From NCBI GenBank assembly GCA_027943335.1, contig BSBK01005650.1, positions 564,001 to 628,000 of the forward strand: a DNA stretch of 64,000 nt, read 5' to 3'. Origin of the DNA: Chamaecyparis obtusa (lineage: Eukaryota > Streptophyta > Pinopsida > Cupressales > Cupressaceae). Both the position numbers and the translations under genes were made by a program. A model generated the notes under the pieces. It was not told the DNA's origin. It did no database searches and worked only from the letters and a program-made list of their open reading frames with translations. Below, piece after piece: positions 1 to 12,900 of this stretch (positions are counted from its first letter, which is position 1; each line of letters starts with the position of its first letter).

Positions 1-560
1 TACCTTGTGAGAAAGTCTCAAACGTGAACATGGTTTTAAACCCCTTGTATACAAAATATCCCATTTGTTGATTTTAGTGCACAAATGAGGACAGAAATTA
101 CTTTTTTCCACTGCAAAGGACAAAGGGGAATCTAATTTAAAACTGAACTGTCATGGCCAGACATATACAAATAAGGGAATCAAAGTTGTAATTGAACTAT
201 CCTAGCTACAGAGATACAAAAAAGATAAACTACAATACACATTCACACAACATAGTGCAGATATTTTTACATCTAAAACTGAAATGGACAACATTTTGCT
301 AATCCCAATGTTCATTATCTTTACATCAGTGAAAAAATGCCAAGGGTCAAGAACAAAGTAGGTATTTAAAATGCATTGAGAAAGATAAAGAGGATACAAG
401 ATGGACATTGCACTACATTTTCACGCTTTGGAAAAAAAATTGCCTCAAATTTCTGATATAAATACTTACAGGCCTTCAGATCTTGATTCCAACACTAAAG
501 CTGGGAGATAAAGCGCTAAAGGTTCAGAGATTAGGGTTTAAAGCTTAGACATTACCAACC
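1..560. other. 3' flank / 3' UTR side of TOP6A
   Basis: No gene is visible. On the minus strand this follows the TOP6A stop. A telo-box-like AAACCCTAA (minus strand) lies at 531-539, about 20 bases past the stop. I could not pick a convincing polyadenylation signal. Confidence 0.5.
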
Positions 561-978
561 TCAAATCCAATCCCTCTGCTGAATCTTCAAGGGAAGATAG
601 ACCTCAGATAAATACTGAAAACCAAAGGAGCTCAATGCCTGAATTTCAGCCTTTTGTTTAGTCTTAACCATAATATTCAACTCATCAACCCACCCAGGGT
701 TCTTCTTCACAAAGTCTTCCTCAAGCAAGTCCTTTCCAGTCTTAATATCCTGTTCTGTCATGGGTAACCGACACTGGTCAGGGATGTGGTACTTGTCCAG
801 GTCTGAGGGTCGAATCCCCAGCCATTTGATATCTGGAGTCGTAAGATTTGAACTGTCATATGACATGTTCTTGGACCCACACATGTAAACAGACAGAATC
901 TTGAGACCATAAGGATCACTGTCAACCAGGGCCAAAACTGGCAATTTCAATTCTGTTTTCATCTTCTTCATAAATAAC
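561..978 (-). CDS. TOP6A: TOP6A exon 2 (residues 290-428)
   Basis: The exon is 418 bp. It follows acceptor ...CTACAACCAG| with one base completing the Arg290 codon. It encodes the rest of the Toprim domain and the C-terminal region, including [15 protein letters not shown], which is nearly invariant in plant TOP6A. The first ATG in the exon (971) is internal, so reading it as a separate 136-residue gene would be wrong. Confidence 0.95.
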
Positions 979-3900
979 CTGGTTGTAGTTACAATTTTAG
1001 CTGTTAGTTATTGTTCTTAACTTTTTTCAACTAAAATTTGACATTCAAAAATTAAGATTACCTTCAAATTCAAAAGAAATGATATCTTATTATGTGAAAA
1101 ATAGGAAAATTTTCTAAAATCTATAAATAAAATATTAAGAAAATTATATAAAGATGAGTTTAGTATTACCAAACTTAAGAAACTAAGAGTTCCAAATGGA
1201 AAATTCAAAATATTATAGAATGTTTTTGCTTTTAAGGCCATGCTGGGGATCAATAAAATCTTGGTATTTTACATTTTAAATGCTTATACAAAACCTATAA
1301 GCAAATAGACTCTTGTTTTTATGCACAGTTCCAAACCTGCAAAATATAGAGTATAGGATGCATAAAAAGAACGGTATCTTTTCTCGAAATATTTTGTAGT
1401 GTGACATTATCATGGATAGTATTGCACAAAAGTTATACAGGTTTTGGTGAATAAGCTAATGCATTCACTTCTGGATGGACTGTGAGAAATTTTAAATCTG
1501 CAAGGCCACAATGCAATTATAATTGTACATGAAAATGCTCTGCAGGAAGGTGCTACTGAACAATTTTGCATTAAATCCTATGTTTGTGCAATAAACCAAG
1601 GATGGCAAACTCTCACTCGCCCAGAACTCGCCAAGCCCTGAAAAAGATTACTCGGGAAAACTCGGCCAGTTTTTGGAAAAACTTGGCAAAAAACTCGGGA
1701 ACTTAAAAATAGCATAAAATTTAATTAAAAATGCATTTTTTTTGCAAAATTCTATGAGAAGATGCATCCAATGAGTTAATTAATGAGAAAACAAAAGAAA
1801 CAAGCTAAGTTTAGATATATATAAAATGCAAAGTGGGTACAAAATCGCATTCTCATGTGGAATGCTGATGACTGGAAGCAAAATAGTAAACAGTTTCTAC
1901 AAAACTAGTATGAATCTATGATGCTTGATCATTGATCAATGCCAAATGTCAAAGTCTTCATAACTAGGTCTTAGGTAGTCTTTGTTGGTGGCTGTTTTCA
2001 AGTCCCTAGGTCAAACAAATGAGGTTTGAGTGATTTTGGCCTGTTGGGAAGTCATGTCTGTCTGGGATTTGGACGAGAGCTAAGCTAAGTCTGTCATAGA
2101 GATGGGGTCGAAACCAAGTGATTTGTGATAAATCGAGTTAAAACCCTTTGGGAATCCTTTTGCCAGCTTCAGTTTGACCTTAGAAAGCCATGATGGATTG
2201 TGGGAGGTAACCCTGCTGAAGGCTTGCTGAATCCTGAAATTTGGCTAAGTCTGGAATTTTTTGAATCTAGAATCTGCATCTTAACTCCTATGAAGCTGGA
2301 ACCTATCCCAAACATCCTGGAAGTATTATATTTTATAATTTATACAAATATAACTTAAAGTATAAGAAATTAAATCAAACTTATACTTAAATGTTATATT
2401 TGTATAAATCAAACTTATACTTAAACGAATACACCTTACAATGGCTTGGAAACTCAATCCAACTCTTCCCTAGTCGCCAATGAGACAGCAAAAACCAAAT
2501 GAAATAATAAAATGGCGTTTTTTTTGACTTGCGGCTGTATATGACAAATGCGGGCGAGTTTTTTTTAAAAACTCGCCGAGTTTTTGGCGAGTTTTTGGGC
2601 GAGTTTTTTAAAAACTCGTGGGCTGGAAAATGGCGAGTACTTAGCCGAGTTGATCGCCGAGCTGGAAAACTCGGCGATTAATCGGCAAGTTTGCCATCCT
2701 TGCAATAAACTATACATTCGGGCTTTTATAATAGAATATACCAAACAAAATAATTAAAGTAGGGCTGCAACCTTAGCTTAAAGGATGATTTTATATCGAA
2801 ACTGGATTAATTTTAGAATTTGATGGTTTGGAAATAGGTAAAATATGGATGATCTCTTTCATGATTTCATCAAACTAAACCCAGTTTTGGGATGGTTCCT
2901 TTAAAGACCACTTGCTAGCATGTTCTTCACAAGAGTAAATTGTGTCCACACTTTTACAATATGGAAGGAGACTGTCTGCAGATGTCTCAAGCTATGTGAT
3001 ATTTTCTTATTTAAAAGTTCAATATAGAAAAATTAAAAAGGACAAAATTAGAGCATAATTTGCCAGGAATTATGAATTCCTGAAAGGCATTACCATAAAG
3101 TTATCCACAGCTGTTGGTCAGATAGGTATGGCTATTTCCAGTCACAACAATGCAGGGTCCGCCATGTTCTTCTTGTACATATGCACATTGGAAACATGGA
3201 AGGAGACATTATATTAATAATCTCCAGTTATGTACTAACTTTGCTGACTAGTACTTATTACTCCCCAATGAATATTCTGTTAATTTCCTTTCAAACAATT
3301 TGGTATTCATAATGAAGATTCACTTAAACTCTAAAGTAACTAGTTTTTCGCTCCCCGAACTTGTTCAATTCTGTATAAATTTATCATATGTAAAAACAAA
3401 AAACTATCATCATTTCTGAACTTCTAAAAGTGTGTGCATCCTTAAAATCATAATGTCTGATGTCCACATAAGGCCGGCCTCCTTTTGCAATCAAAATGAC
3501 TGTGGGTTGTCCATGTTCTTTCAATTATTTGTCATTTATGAGACTGACTGTCAACAAAATCTGGTTATGTACAGATTCTTATCTTGAAAGTTGAAACAAT
3601 GTGTCAACCAAAAATGAAGATTCATAGAAACAATTTTCCCCTTTTCAAATTTGTACAATATACAAAATCTTATCATTATGTGTCACAACCTTGTGAGCTA
3701 AAGTGGTAAATGCATTGGAGCTTTCATTGCAGACCTCATGCTTCTGTACATCTGTTTTCATAAAATTTGGTCAGTTGTCTAGTATTTAGGTTTATTAGTG
3801 TTATCATCGAGATTCATGTACTTGCTGAAATATGAGATCAACAACCTAGTGAAACATGGGATCATTCCCAGGATGTGGATAGCCTATGGTGGAAATGAAC

Positions 3901-6900
3901 AGTGTTCCACGGGGACGTGTCCTCCCCAGAAAAACTCACATCCCCTGTAGGGGGACGTTTCCGAGACTCGGGGACTTCGGGGAAACATCCCCCACAAAAC
4001 CACCACTCAACCACCTCCACCAAGGATGCCATCAAGTCGCTTGCTATGTGGCACATGCCATTACATACTAAATGCAATCTTTAACTTCAGAAAATTAGTT
4101 TTTCATTCATTGGGCACTTGCAGAGATGTTATATTGCAGATATTAAAATGAAGATTTCAATTAACTTCAATTTGTATATTAGCACCGCCCCCTCCACCAC
4201 TACTCTGCCCATCCACCCACCATCCCCTTTGTCTCCCAGTCTCCGAAACCCATCCCCACGCCCCCCGCCAGGAAACTCCATGGAACACTGGAAATGAACC
4301 TCCAAAGGTGGCTGGTTTCCATGGAGCTCAACTAATCTAACTTAAATTGCTGAGAAAAGGGAAAAGAAATGACATGAAATGAATCTACTTCTACTAAGGT
4401 GATGCACCAAACTATTATTGAGACTTATGACACTGTTTTAGAAACACAGTTGTTTCTTCACACAACACATACATGCCATGTATCCATGCATTAATGTTTT
4501 GTTTTAAAGGTAGTGAATGAGACAAAAGTTTAAGGACTTGCAGGCAAATCACATAAACATTCGTCAATCATCAAGTTGTACACAGTAAGACAGCCATTGA
4601 GATGGTAAATATTGAACTTCATTGCTACAAGAATTGTAATCACAGTGGTATATAGTCTGAAGTGACTAATAATGCCTTGAAAAGTGAAAATATTACACAT
4701 TTTCAGTCTAAGAATGACTGGCTTTTGAGTTACAGTACAATGTATTGCTGCTAGAGAACTTCTCAGAGTCACAGCACTAGCAAAAGAAATGTAAGAACTG
4801 AATAACTGCTGTTGCTAGGGGTAAATTTAACCTAGGATTGACTCCTAAAACCTTGCAATGTAGAAAAAATGATGAAAAGATGTCACGTTATCAATGATTT
4901 CGTCAAATCAACTTTGGCACTGGAAAATTCTCCTTTACTTTTTGCTTGAAAGCTGGAACTCCTAGGTGGCATTGAAGCTAATAAATGTTGAATTTTTCTT
5001 CCTTTATCCCTGCTTGCAGATTGCTATGTCTGCTCTCCATCATCATGACTCTTCAAACTGCTTCCCTAGATGCTCTCATCTACTATCCAACTCACTAACA
5101 CAAAAACTCAACTGCCCTATATACCATCAGCTACCCCATTCATACTCTAAAACTGCCAAAACGACTCTCCAACCATATAGGCCACATGAAGAACAAGTTT
5201 GAAGATGCTTGATTACTTATGATGGCATAGCAGAAGCTTAAGGATAGCTAGTACCATATGTGGTTGTCATCAACACCTTCCTTATCCTCACATTCTTGCC
5301 ATTTTTTCACCTACAAGACTGTGACCTGTGTATTTATCTGCCTTATCCTTTTTATTCATGTTTGGTATCATTGTCAATATCCTTTTTAGGCTTCATTACC
5401 TATTCATGGCTTGTCTTTGTGACTCCCATGGTATCTTCCAAACCTATGTTCTCCTCACTCCTTCAACAGGCTACAAGGTCCTTTGTAAGTATTTCTTGAC
5501 TGCTACGTATTCAACAGGGTTACATACTGCCGTTATCACATTTTTTTGCTCTTTCATGGATTCTTGGTACAAACCATCATGTCATTCATGAATACCTACA
5601 TTTTTCATAAGCCCTTTACTAAGTACTTAACTAAGCCCATTCTTGGTATATAACTTTTCTAAGTAATCAGTAAAGCCAACACCTTGTACTTGACAAGTGC
5701 GGAATCTGCACTTGCCATATACGAGGTTGTACTTGACTAACACATATTCCGCACTTGTCGACAAGTATGCCCATTTCCACCTCCCTTTTAAAATCGCCAA
5801 CTTGTTTGGAGTTAAAACAAGTCAATCATGACGCAATCTGCCCCCTCTTGAACTCAGTTTTCTTAGCCAATTGCATGATGAAATAGTTTAAATAGGCTAG
5901 AGTTGAGAATTTTCAACACCTTGATTTTATAATTTCAAGGAAAAATGCAAAATTTACAGAGTTTCATATCTAATTCTTGGATTTAATACAATTAACTCTT
6001 TTGTTTTTCAAGGTGGCTATGGAAACGGGAGATGCTTGGAGAACAAAGGAGTAGTGGCAAGATCAAGCTCAAGGCTTCAAAAAAGGTGAAGGTACAAGTT
6101 CAAAGTTGAAGATCAAGGTGGAAATGCAAAACTCAATGGCAACATGAAGATAAAATCAATGAATCAAGGCTACACATAAAGAAGAATTGTCATCAACTTG
6201 AATTCCCTCCGGAAATCCAAGTTCAATTTGATCAAGTGGAATAATCCCAGTACATGAAAGACCTCGTCACTTCAAGAACATCAAGGCCAAAAAATCAAGA
6301 TATCAAGTAAAAAATACAAGAACAAGCAAATGCAATGAGAAATTTCCAAAAGACTCATGAAGATGAAAGCAGCTTTATTATCACTCATGAAGATAAATAC
6401 AGTATCAAGCAAATGCAATTGAGTATCAAGAGATATTTTCTCATCACCAAGGAATTGATCAAGTCTATGAGATAAGCATGCTAAGGTGGCACCCAATCAT
6501 CGTCAAAGGCTCTAGTTGCATGTGTTCAAGCACATTCAATCAAATCACTCCAAGTATACATGTGGAGTCCACATGATACTTCTACCTAGCCTATTTTCTC
6601 ATTAGCTCTCAAAAACATTGTAATTTACTCATTAGCCCACAAGGTGATGCCTTCATGTAATTGACCAAGCATTTAATGCCTGTAGTTGTTCATTGGATTA
6701 GGGCTTTGTTAGCTAAATCTCAGCCCTCTGATCTTGAATGGATCATGGTCCTTCATTGTAATTGAATAACTAAGTTGCTGATTTGGGTGCGGATGAGGAT
6801 GTGGGTGTGAGAATCAGGTACACGGATGTGCGAAATTTTTTGGGGGGATTTTGGATGTGTTTATATATATATATGCAAAGAAATGCAAGAAATATACAAA

Positions 6901-9900
6901 ATTAAATCATTTGATAGTATGATACTTCACCATTGATCAAGATGTCTGATAAATATTAAATAAGCCATATCATATACGTCTATGTTCACGATTCTAATGG
7001 TTATTAGAAAAAGCACATCTAGGGCACCCAAGTGATGTAGCATTTAATAATGATGCAAAAAATAGCATAATTGCACTTATCATGCACTTCAAATCCCATC
7101 CATGGTTATCAGAAAAAATAGCATACCTACATTGGAGAAAAACAGTGAAGCAATTCACACAAATGGTATGAATGCTTGAAGAACTTGAATTTTTTGTCAA
7201 GAATATTTTGTCCATGACTCCATAGGATAGCTTTTATAGAAATTATGGCCGAAATGTGATGCTTAATTTGTTTAAACTGAAACCATTAATCAAGAAAGAA
7301 AGAGTCTCTAAACATTTTGATTTATCCTTGTGGCACTAACATATATTGAAACACAACAAAACTTTCCAAAATTTCAAAATGATAGTTAGCGGAGAGGTCT
7401 GCTCTAAGCATCCATCCATTTGGCCTAAATCCATGCAAACAACAGCTTTGTTCCTGAAGATTTCCATGCACCCATATAATAAAATCAGAATTTAGAATTC
7501 AGATTTTTTTCCTCATCAAGATCATCATCTAGAAAAGTTGGTTTTATATGTATTTTCACTACCTCGCGGAGGCTCTTGGATGCCTTGTGGATGCTCACAA
7601 AAAGCGCATCCAAGGCACCCGGATGCTCTCTAGATGAACGCATCCAGAGAGCATCTGGGTGCCCTGAATGCGCTTCATGTGAGCATCCACAAGGCATCCC
7701 GATCCAAATCAGCTTCCGGACAAATCCGCTTCCGCCTCCAAGATTGGGAACAGAAAATCGGTAACTAAGTTGAACAACTATAAAAGGTCAAGGCCTTACA
7801 TTTTGCTTATCCTGCATTTTCTTTCATCCTGATGATGGATCACGGAGTGTGATCCGAAACGTTGATGCTAAAAACATATACACAATCAAAAACCAGAAAT
7901 CTATTCATGTAATACTCAAATGGATTGTGGAAATCTGATTAATTTGAAAGAGAGACTTGTTGAAATTGTTGCCATAATGCTCTCAAAGTAATTGCTAATT
8001 CATTGTTGGTCTTCATGGTGGATTACTTCTGTTGCTTTGGAGTATTGCATGGTTTCTTCATTTTCTCACTTAGCTTAGGATTTCATTTCATGTTGGTTAG
8101 AAGTAGTGATTAGTTGAATGGAAGCAATTGTGGATGCATCTTTCGTGAACTCGCTTAGACCAAACCACTAGCTACTTTTCGATTGTAAGTTTGCCTTGCG
8201 TGGTCGAATGGCATATTTATAAGCTTTACTTTGAGTCTTGCTTGCACACTGATATACATCGTGGGATGGTGTTAATGGAATGGCCTATCTTAGGAGATCA
8301 TACTAACCTGGTTGATGCCAATGGCTAGACTAAGTCTAGTAGAGGCATCAAAGGCATTCATCATCTCTTGCATTCTAGGAGTAGAATAGCTTTTTAAACC
8401 CTTTCCCTTTGAAATTTGTTTGGTTGGAAGTGGCTGAAGTAGTTGATATCCATTGATTGAATAGTGTAAGTTCCTTTGTGATGCCCAGCATATCATGTCA
8501 TTAAAAGTGAGTGAAAATCCACAATAAGGAACCTTGGGGTTGTCTCATTTGATCACACAATACATATACATTGTTTAGCATATGAGCATCCTTATTCAAG
8601 AGAGAGTTGGAGATTTGGTGTTTCGTCCTAGAATACTAAGTATTTGATTCTGCAAGTTGTAGTGGCATAAAATTCACATCAACAGAACCCCCTCTTATTC
8701 CAGTTGTTGTTGGTAGGTGTACATGGTAGAGTAGATTGACAATAGACTTTGAAGTATCCAAGCCTTAGAGAGAGAGAGAGAGAGAGAGAGAGGAGAAGCA
8801 ATCAACGAGTATCATATTTGATCAAGTATGGGGATGGCCTAATTGTGATCAAAAGGAAGAACATGAAGTTTGTAGGGAGTTGGGTAAGGATGGCCTTGAC
8901 TTAGTCATTTGGATAGAGTATTTATGTCAAGCCCTTGGGCTTGACAAACCAAATTTAGTCAAGAATTTGAGCCCCAAGTTTGGTCCATTTTATGTCAAGC
9001 ATCAAGATTCAATCAAGGACAATTTGATTTCCAATTGGCAAGCATCGAGTTTAAGCTTAAGGAATTATGAAATGCATGATGAATGTTCATGTGGCTCCTT
9101 GCCATCAAGCCTAGATTTTCGAGTTACCTCATGTGGTACTTGTCGCATGAGTATGCCAAATCCTAGTGTCATTCAAGGGCATTTGCCACATAAAATTTGC
9201 CAAGTTCAAAGGCCTTGCCACATAAGACCTCCAAATCTAACTTGCCACTTGAGCCTCCAAATTACAAGTTGACTTATAAGACCATGGATTCTAAACTGCC
9301 ACTTGACACGTTGTCTTGAGAATTCCGAAGTCAAGTTGCCACTTGAAGGCTTGAAATCTGAGTTGCCACATAGGGGTGTGAATTACAATTTTTGCTTGCC
9401 ACATAGGGGTGTGAATTACGATTTTTGCTTGCCACATGAGGGCTTGATTTCCGAGTTTTACCTTGCCTCATGAAGCCTAGAATTCCCACTTGACATATGA
9501 AGCTTCCAAACCTGCATTTGCCAAATCTATGTGCATATTCCGACTTGCAAATGTTGTGTAATTTGCCAACGCCCCCCTTGATTTCCAAAAATAATGATGT
9601 AGCTTACCCAATGGACATGGAAATTCCTAAATTCATACTATGTTCTTGCCCAATGCTTAATGAATTTCCGAAAATCTGTATATCTGGCCCAGCTGGCCTC
9701 ATTTCTGAATTACATAATGACCTTGCCCAATATAGCCTTGAAATCCGCAACTGACTAATGATGTTTTCCCAACGTCAACCATAACTCTGAAAATGGCTAG
9801 ATACTTTGCCCAATCACCCTTTGAACTCCGAATTTGCCTAATTGACTTTCAAAATTCGATGAGAATCGCCTAAGAGGTCGGTCTTAGAGGAGTTGAAGTC

Positions 9901-12900
9901 ATTGAATGTTGAAGTGCAAGTATTAATTAATGGCAACATTCAATGATGATCAATTTTATTAATTGCCATTTAATTGAAAAGTACTAATCCATGTGGTTTG
10001 AGATATGAAATTCAAATGTTTAACAATATAATGTTGTTTTGCAAGATAAAAAGGTCGATAACAAAGAAAGGCGAGGCTCGAATTGAAGTTCAAGTGGAGC
10101 GGAATGATGCAAGCAAGATGCCTGCAAATCCAAGATCAAGTTCAAAGTGCAAGGGCAACATCATGATGTAGTCTACATGTCAAAGATAGAAGAAGACATT
10201 TACAAACTTGAATTTCCTTTGGAAATCCAAGTTTAATTGAAAGATCCAACTGCATACCACACTTACACCACTTCTACAAGTGTCAAATCAAGATCAGGAC
10301 ATCAAGATTTCAAGTACAAGTGCGAGTTCAAGGTGAAGAATTTCAAAGGATGAAAGACTTTATGAAGATAAAGCAATTTGAGAATGTACACCATCATAAG
10401 CATCAAAACATATTTTCTCATCACCAAGGAGTTAGTCAAGTTTATGAGATGAGCATGTTGAGGTGGCACCCATTCCTCCCCAACCAGTCAGATTATGCCA
10501 AGTGTCCCCATAGAAGAGCTCAACAATATTATGTCCAGATTCATTGAATTTGCCAAAAGGGAAAAGTCAAGAAATTTTCTTCTAAAGGAAGATCAATTGT
10601 AAGCCCACATGGCATTTCATCATTGGTCCACTGATCGGTGCCCTTTTCTATAAGCTTCTACCTATCCCATTGTCTAATTGGTTGATGAAAGCATTGTAAT
10701 TTTCTTATTGGTCCACAAGGTGGCACCTTCATGTAATTGGTCTGCATTTAATGTTTGTAGTTGTTGGTTGGATTAGGGCTTTGTTGCGATAATCCTGGCC
10801 CTTGATCTTGAATCGATCAAAGCCATTCATTGTACTCGGAATCTATATAAAGAGGAGAGACTTGCAAAAATTGTTGCTAGAATACTACCAGAATTATACA
10901 TAATTTATTGTTGGTCTTCATGGTGGATTATTTTGTATCATTTTGGAGTATTGAATAGTTTCTACATTTCCTCACTTAGATTAGGATTTTATTTCATGTT
11001 GATAAGAAGTAGTGATTACTTGAATGGAAGATATTTTGGATGCATTCTTGTGAAACTTGTCTAATCCATACCACTAGTTGCTTGTTGATTGTAAGTTTGT
11101 CTTATGTGGTCAACTGGAAGTTCAATGAGCTCTACTTCGATTATTGCTTGCACATTGATATGCATTTGTCGATGGTGTTAATGTAATGGTAATAGTTTGA
11201 ATATCTTACATTTATCTTAGGAGATTGCACTAGCTTGGTTGAGGTTGATGTCTAAACTAAGTTTGATAGAGTCACAAAGACATTCATTATCTCTCGCATC
11301 CTAGGAGTAGCTTTCTAACCCTTATCCCTTTGCAGTTTGTTGGTTAGAAGTAGTTGAAATAGTTGGTTAGAAGTAGTTGGTCTTCATGGTGGATTATTTG
11401 TATCATTTTGGAGTATTGCATAGTTTCTACATTTCCTCACTTTGATTGGGATTTTATTTCATGTTGATTAGAAGTAGTGATTACTTGAATGGAAGATATT
11501 TTGGATGCATCTTTGTGAAACTTGTCTAATCCATACCACTAGTTGCTTATTGATTGTAAGTTTGTCTCACGTGGTCAACTGGAAGCTCAATGAACTCTAC
11601 TTCGATTATTGTTTGCACATTGATGTCCATCCATTGATGGTGTTAATGTAATAGTAATAGTTTGAATATCTTACATTTATCTTAGGAGATTGCACTAGCT
11701 TGGTTGAGGTTGATGTCTAAAAAAAGTCTGGTAGAGTCACAAAAACATTCATTATCTCTTGCATCCTAGGAGTAGATTAGCTTTTAAACCCTTATCCCTT
11801 TGCAGTTTGTTGGTTAGAAGTAGTTGAGATAGTTGATATCCATTAAATGAACAGCATAAATCCCTTTGTAATACCAACATATCACATCATTGTAACTGAG
11901 TGAAAGTCCACAATAAGAAGGAACTTGGGGTTGTCTCATTTGATCACACAATCCATATACATTGTTTAGCATATGAGCATTGTTGTTCAAGAAAGGGTCA
12001 GAGTTTTAGTGTTTCATTCGGAATACTTCAATTCTGCATGTTGTAGTGGCATAAAACTCACATCAACAGGACTGACTGTCAAAAACTTAAGTGACTGTCA
12101 TTCAAAGAATTGCCAACTTCCTAGGGCTATGACATGTATTAAACACTGCCTTCAACAGGCCTGCATAGTAATGTACCCCAAGGCTTATCTTCTCACTATT
12201 AAGTTGTTAACTGTTTGTTGACAAAGTAACTTAGAAGTGTCTGCATGAATAAGATACTACAGATGGCCCCAAGCATTTTCGTCATTAGTGAGAATGCCTC
12301 TAAAATATGGTGACATATTTGCACAAGACCCACCAAATGCAATATACCACTGTGTATTCGGTTGTGTCTGTAGATAGCTTGAGACCTACATAATTTTCTT
12401 TTTAAAAGTCAACAAGCAAAGAGTTTAGGTTTCCTCTCAGACAGATAGAGCAGGAGGTCCATCATCAACATGTGCTTGATATGATTGTAAAAATGCAACT
12501 TCCATCCACAGATATAGCGTTATGTGCTAATCCAAGGAGCTAGATTTCTTGTAGAGGCAGGAGTCTCATCGTCTCATACTAAGAAAAACATAGTAATGTT
12601 TAGAGACCTCCTTCTCTGCTGTCTTTTATTCACGTGAGTTATTCAAGGCTCATATAAGGTTTGAAAAGCATAGGATTTAACCTCTTCTCGCTGTTTGAAG
12701 ACAGTCACATATTTTGTACATGACCTGCCAATCAGACTTGCATTTGATGCTGGATGATTTCCCAATGATTCAAATGATGTTACAATAAACTGGACCTCCT
12801 CTTTCATATTTCCTTCACATTCCATAGCTTTGTTGATATTTGATGCTTGATTTCCAATCTTACACATTTCACTCAAACAGAGCTAAGTATTTAAAGACAC

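Larger units (their letters stand above)
6761..7928. mobile_element. Probable insertion in block A, with hammerhead motif (Penelope-like candidate)
   Basis: Aligning the two LTR-like blocks by eye, copy A carries about 1.17 kb that copy B lacks. It falls between CATTGTA (6754-6760) and GGAAATCT (about 7929). ATTGT occurs at both edges. The segment holds a long foldback (7578-7699) and a hammerhead ribozyme motif (7825-7867). Penelope-like elements carry such ribozymes and are known in conifers, so a decayed or truncated one is plausible. No reverse transcriptase is recognisable. Confidence 0.4.
6000..8685 (+). repeat. LTR-like repeat block A (interrupted)
   Basis: It shares an ordered series of matching segments with the block at about 9960-12065. 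Examples are the segment with CATCACCAAGG near 6440, the region near 6590-6760, and the segment starting TTGGTCTTCATGGTGG near 8005, ending ...CACATCAACAG near 8685. Similarity is moderate, suggesting an old pair of LTRs or two copies of one element. The start is not resolved and no polyprotein is visible between the copies. Confidence 0.55.

Noticed and set aside
4182..4270. C-rich stretch as a GC-rich promoter
   Set aside because: It is the end of the 391-bp hAT MITE.
6763..7772. TAACTAAGTTG at 6767-6777 and again near 7762-7772 as a target duplication
   Set aside because: The enclosed ends are not inverted repeats and the sister block suggests wider breakpoints; it may instead be part of a terminal direct repeat of the inserted element.
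8880..9272. 130-codon ORF
   Set aside because: Its second half is the TTGCCACAT minisatellite and the first half matches no protein I know.
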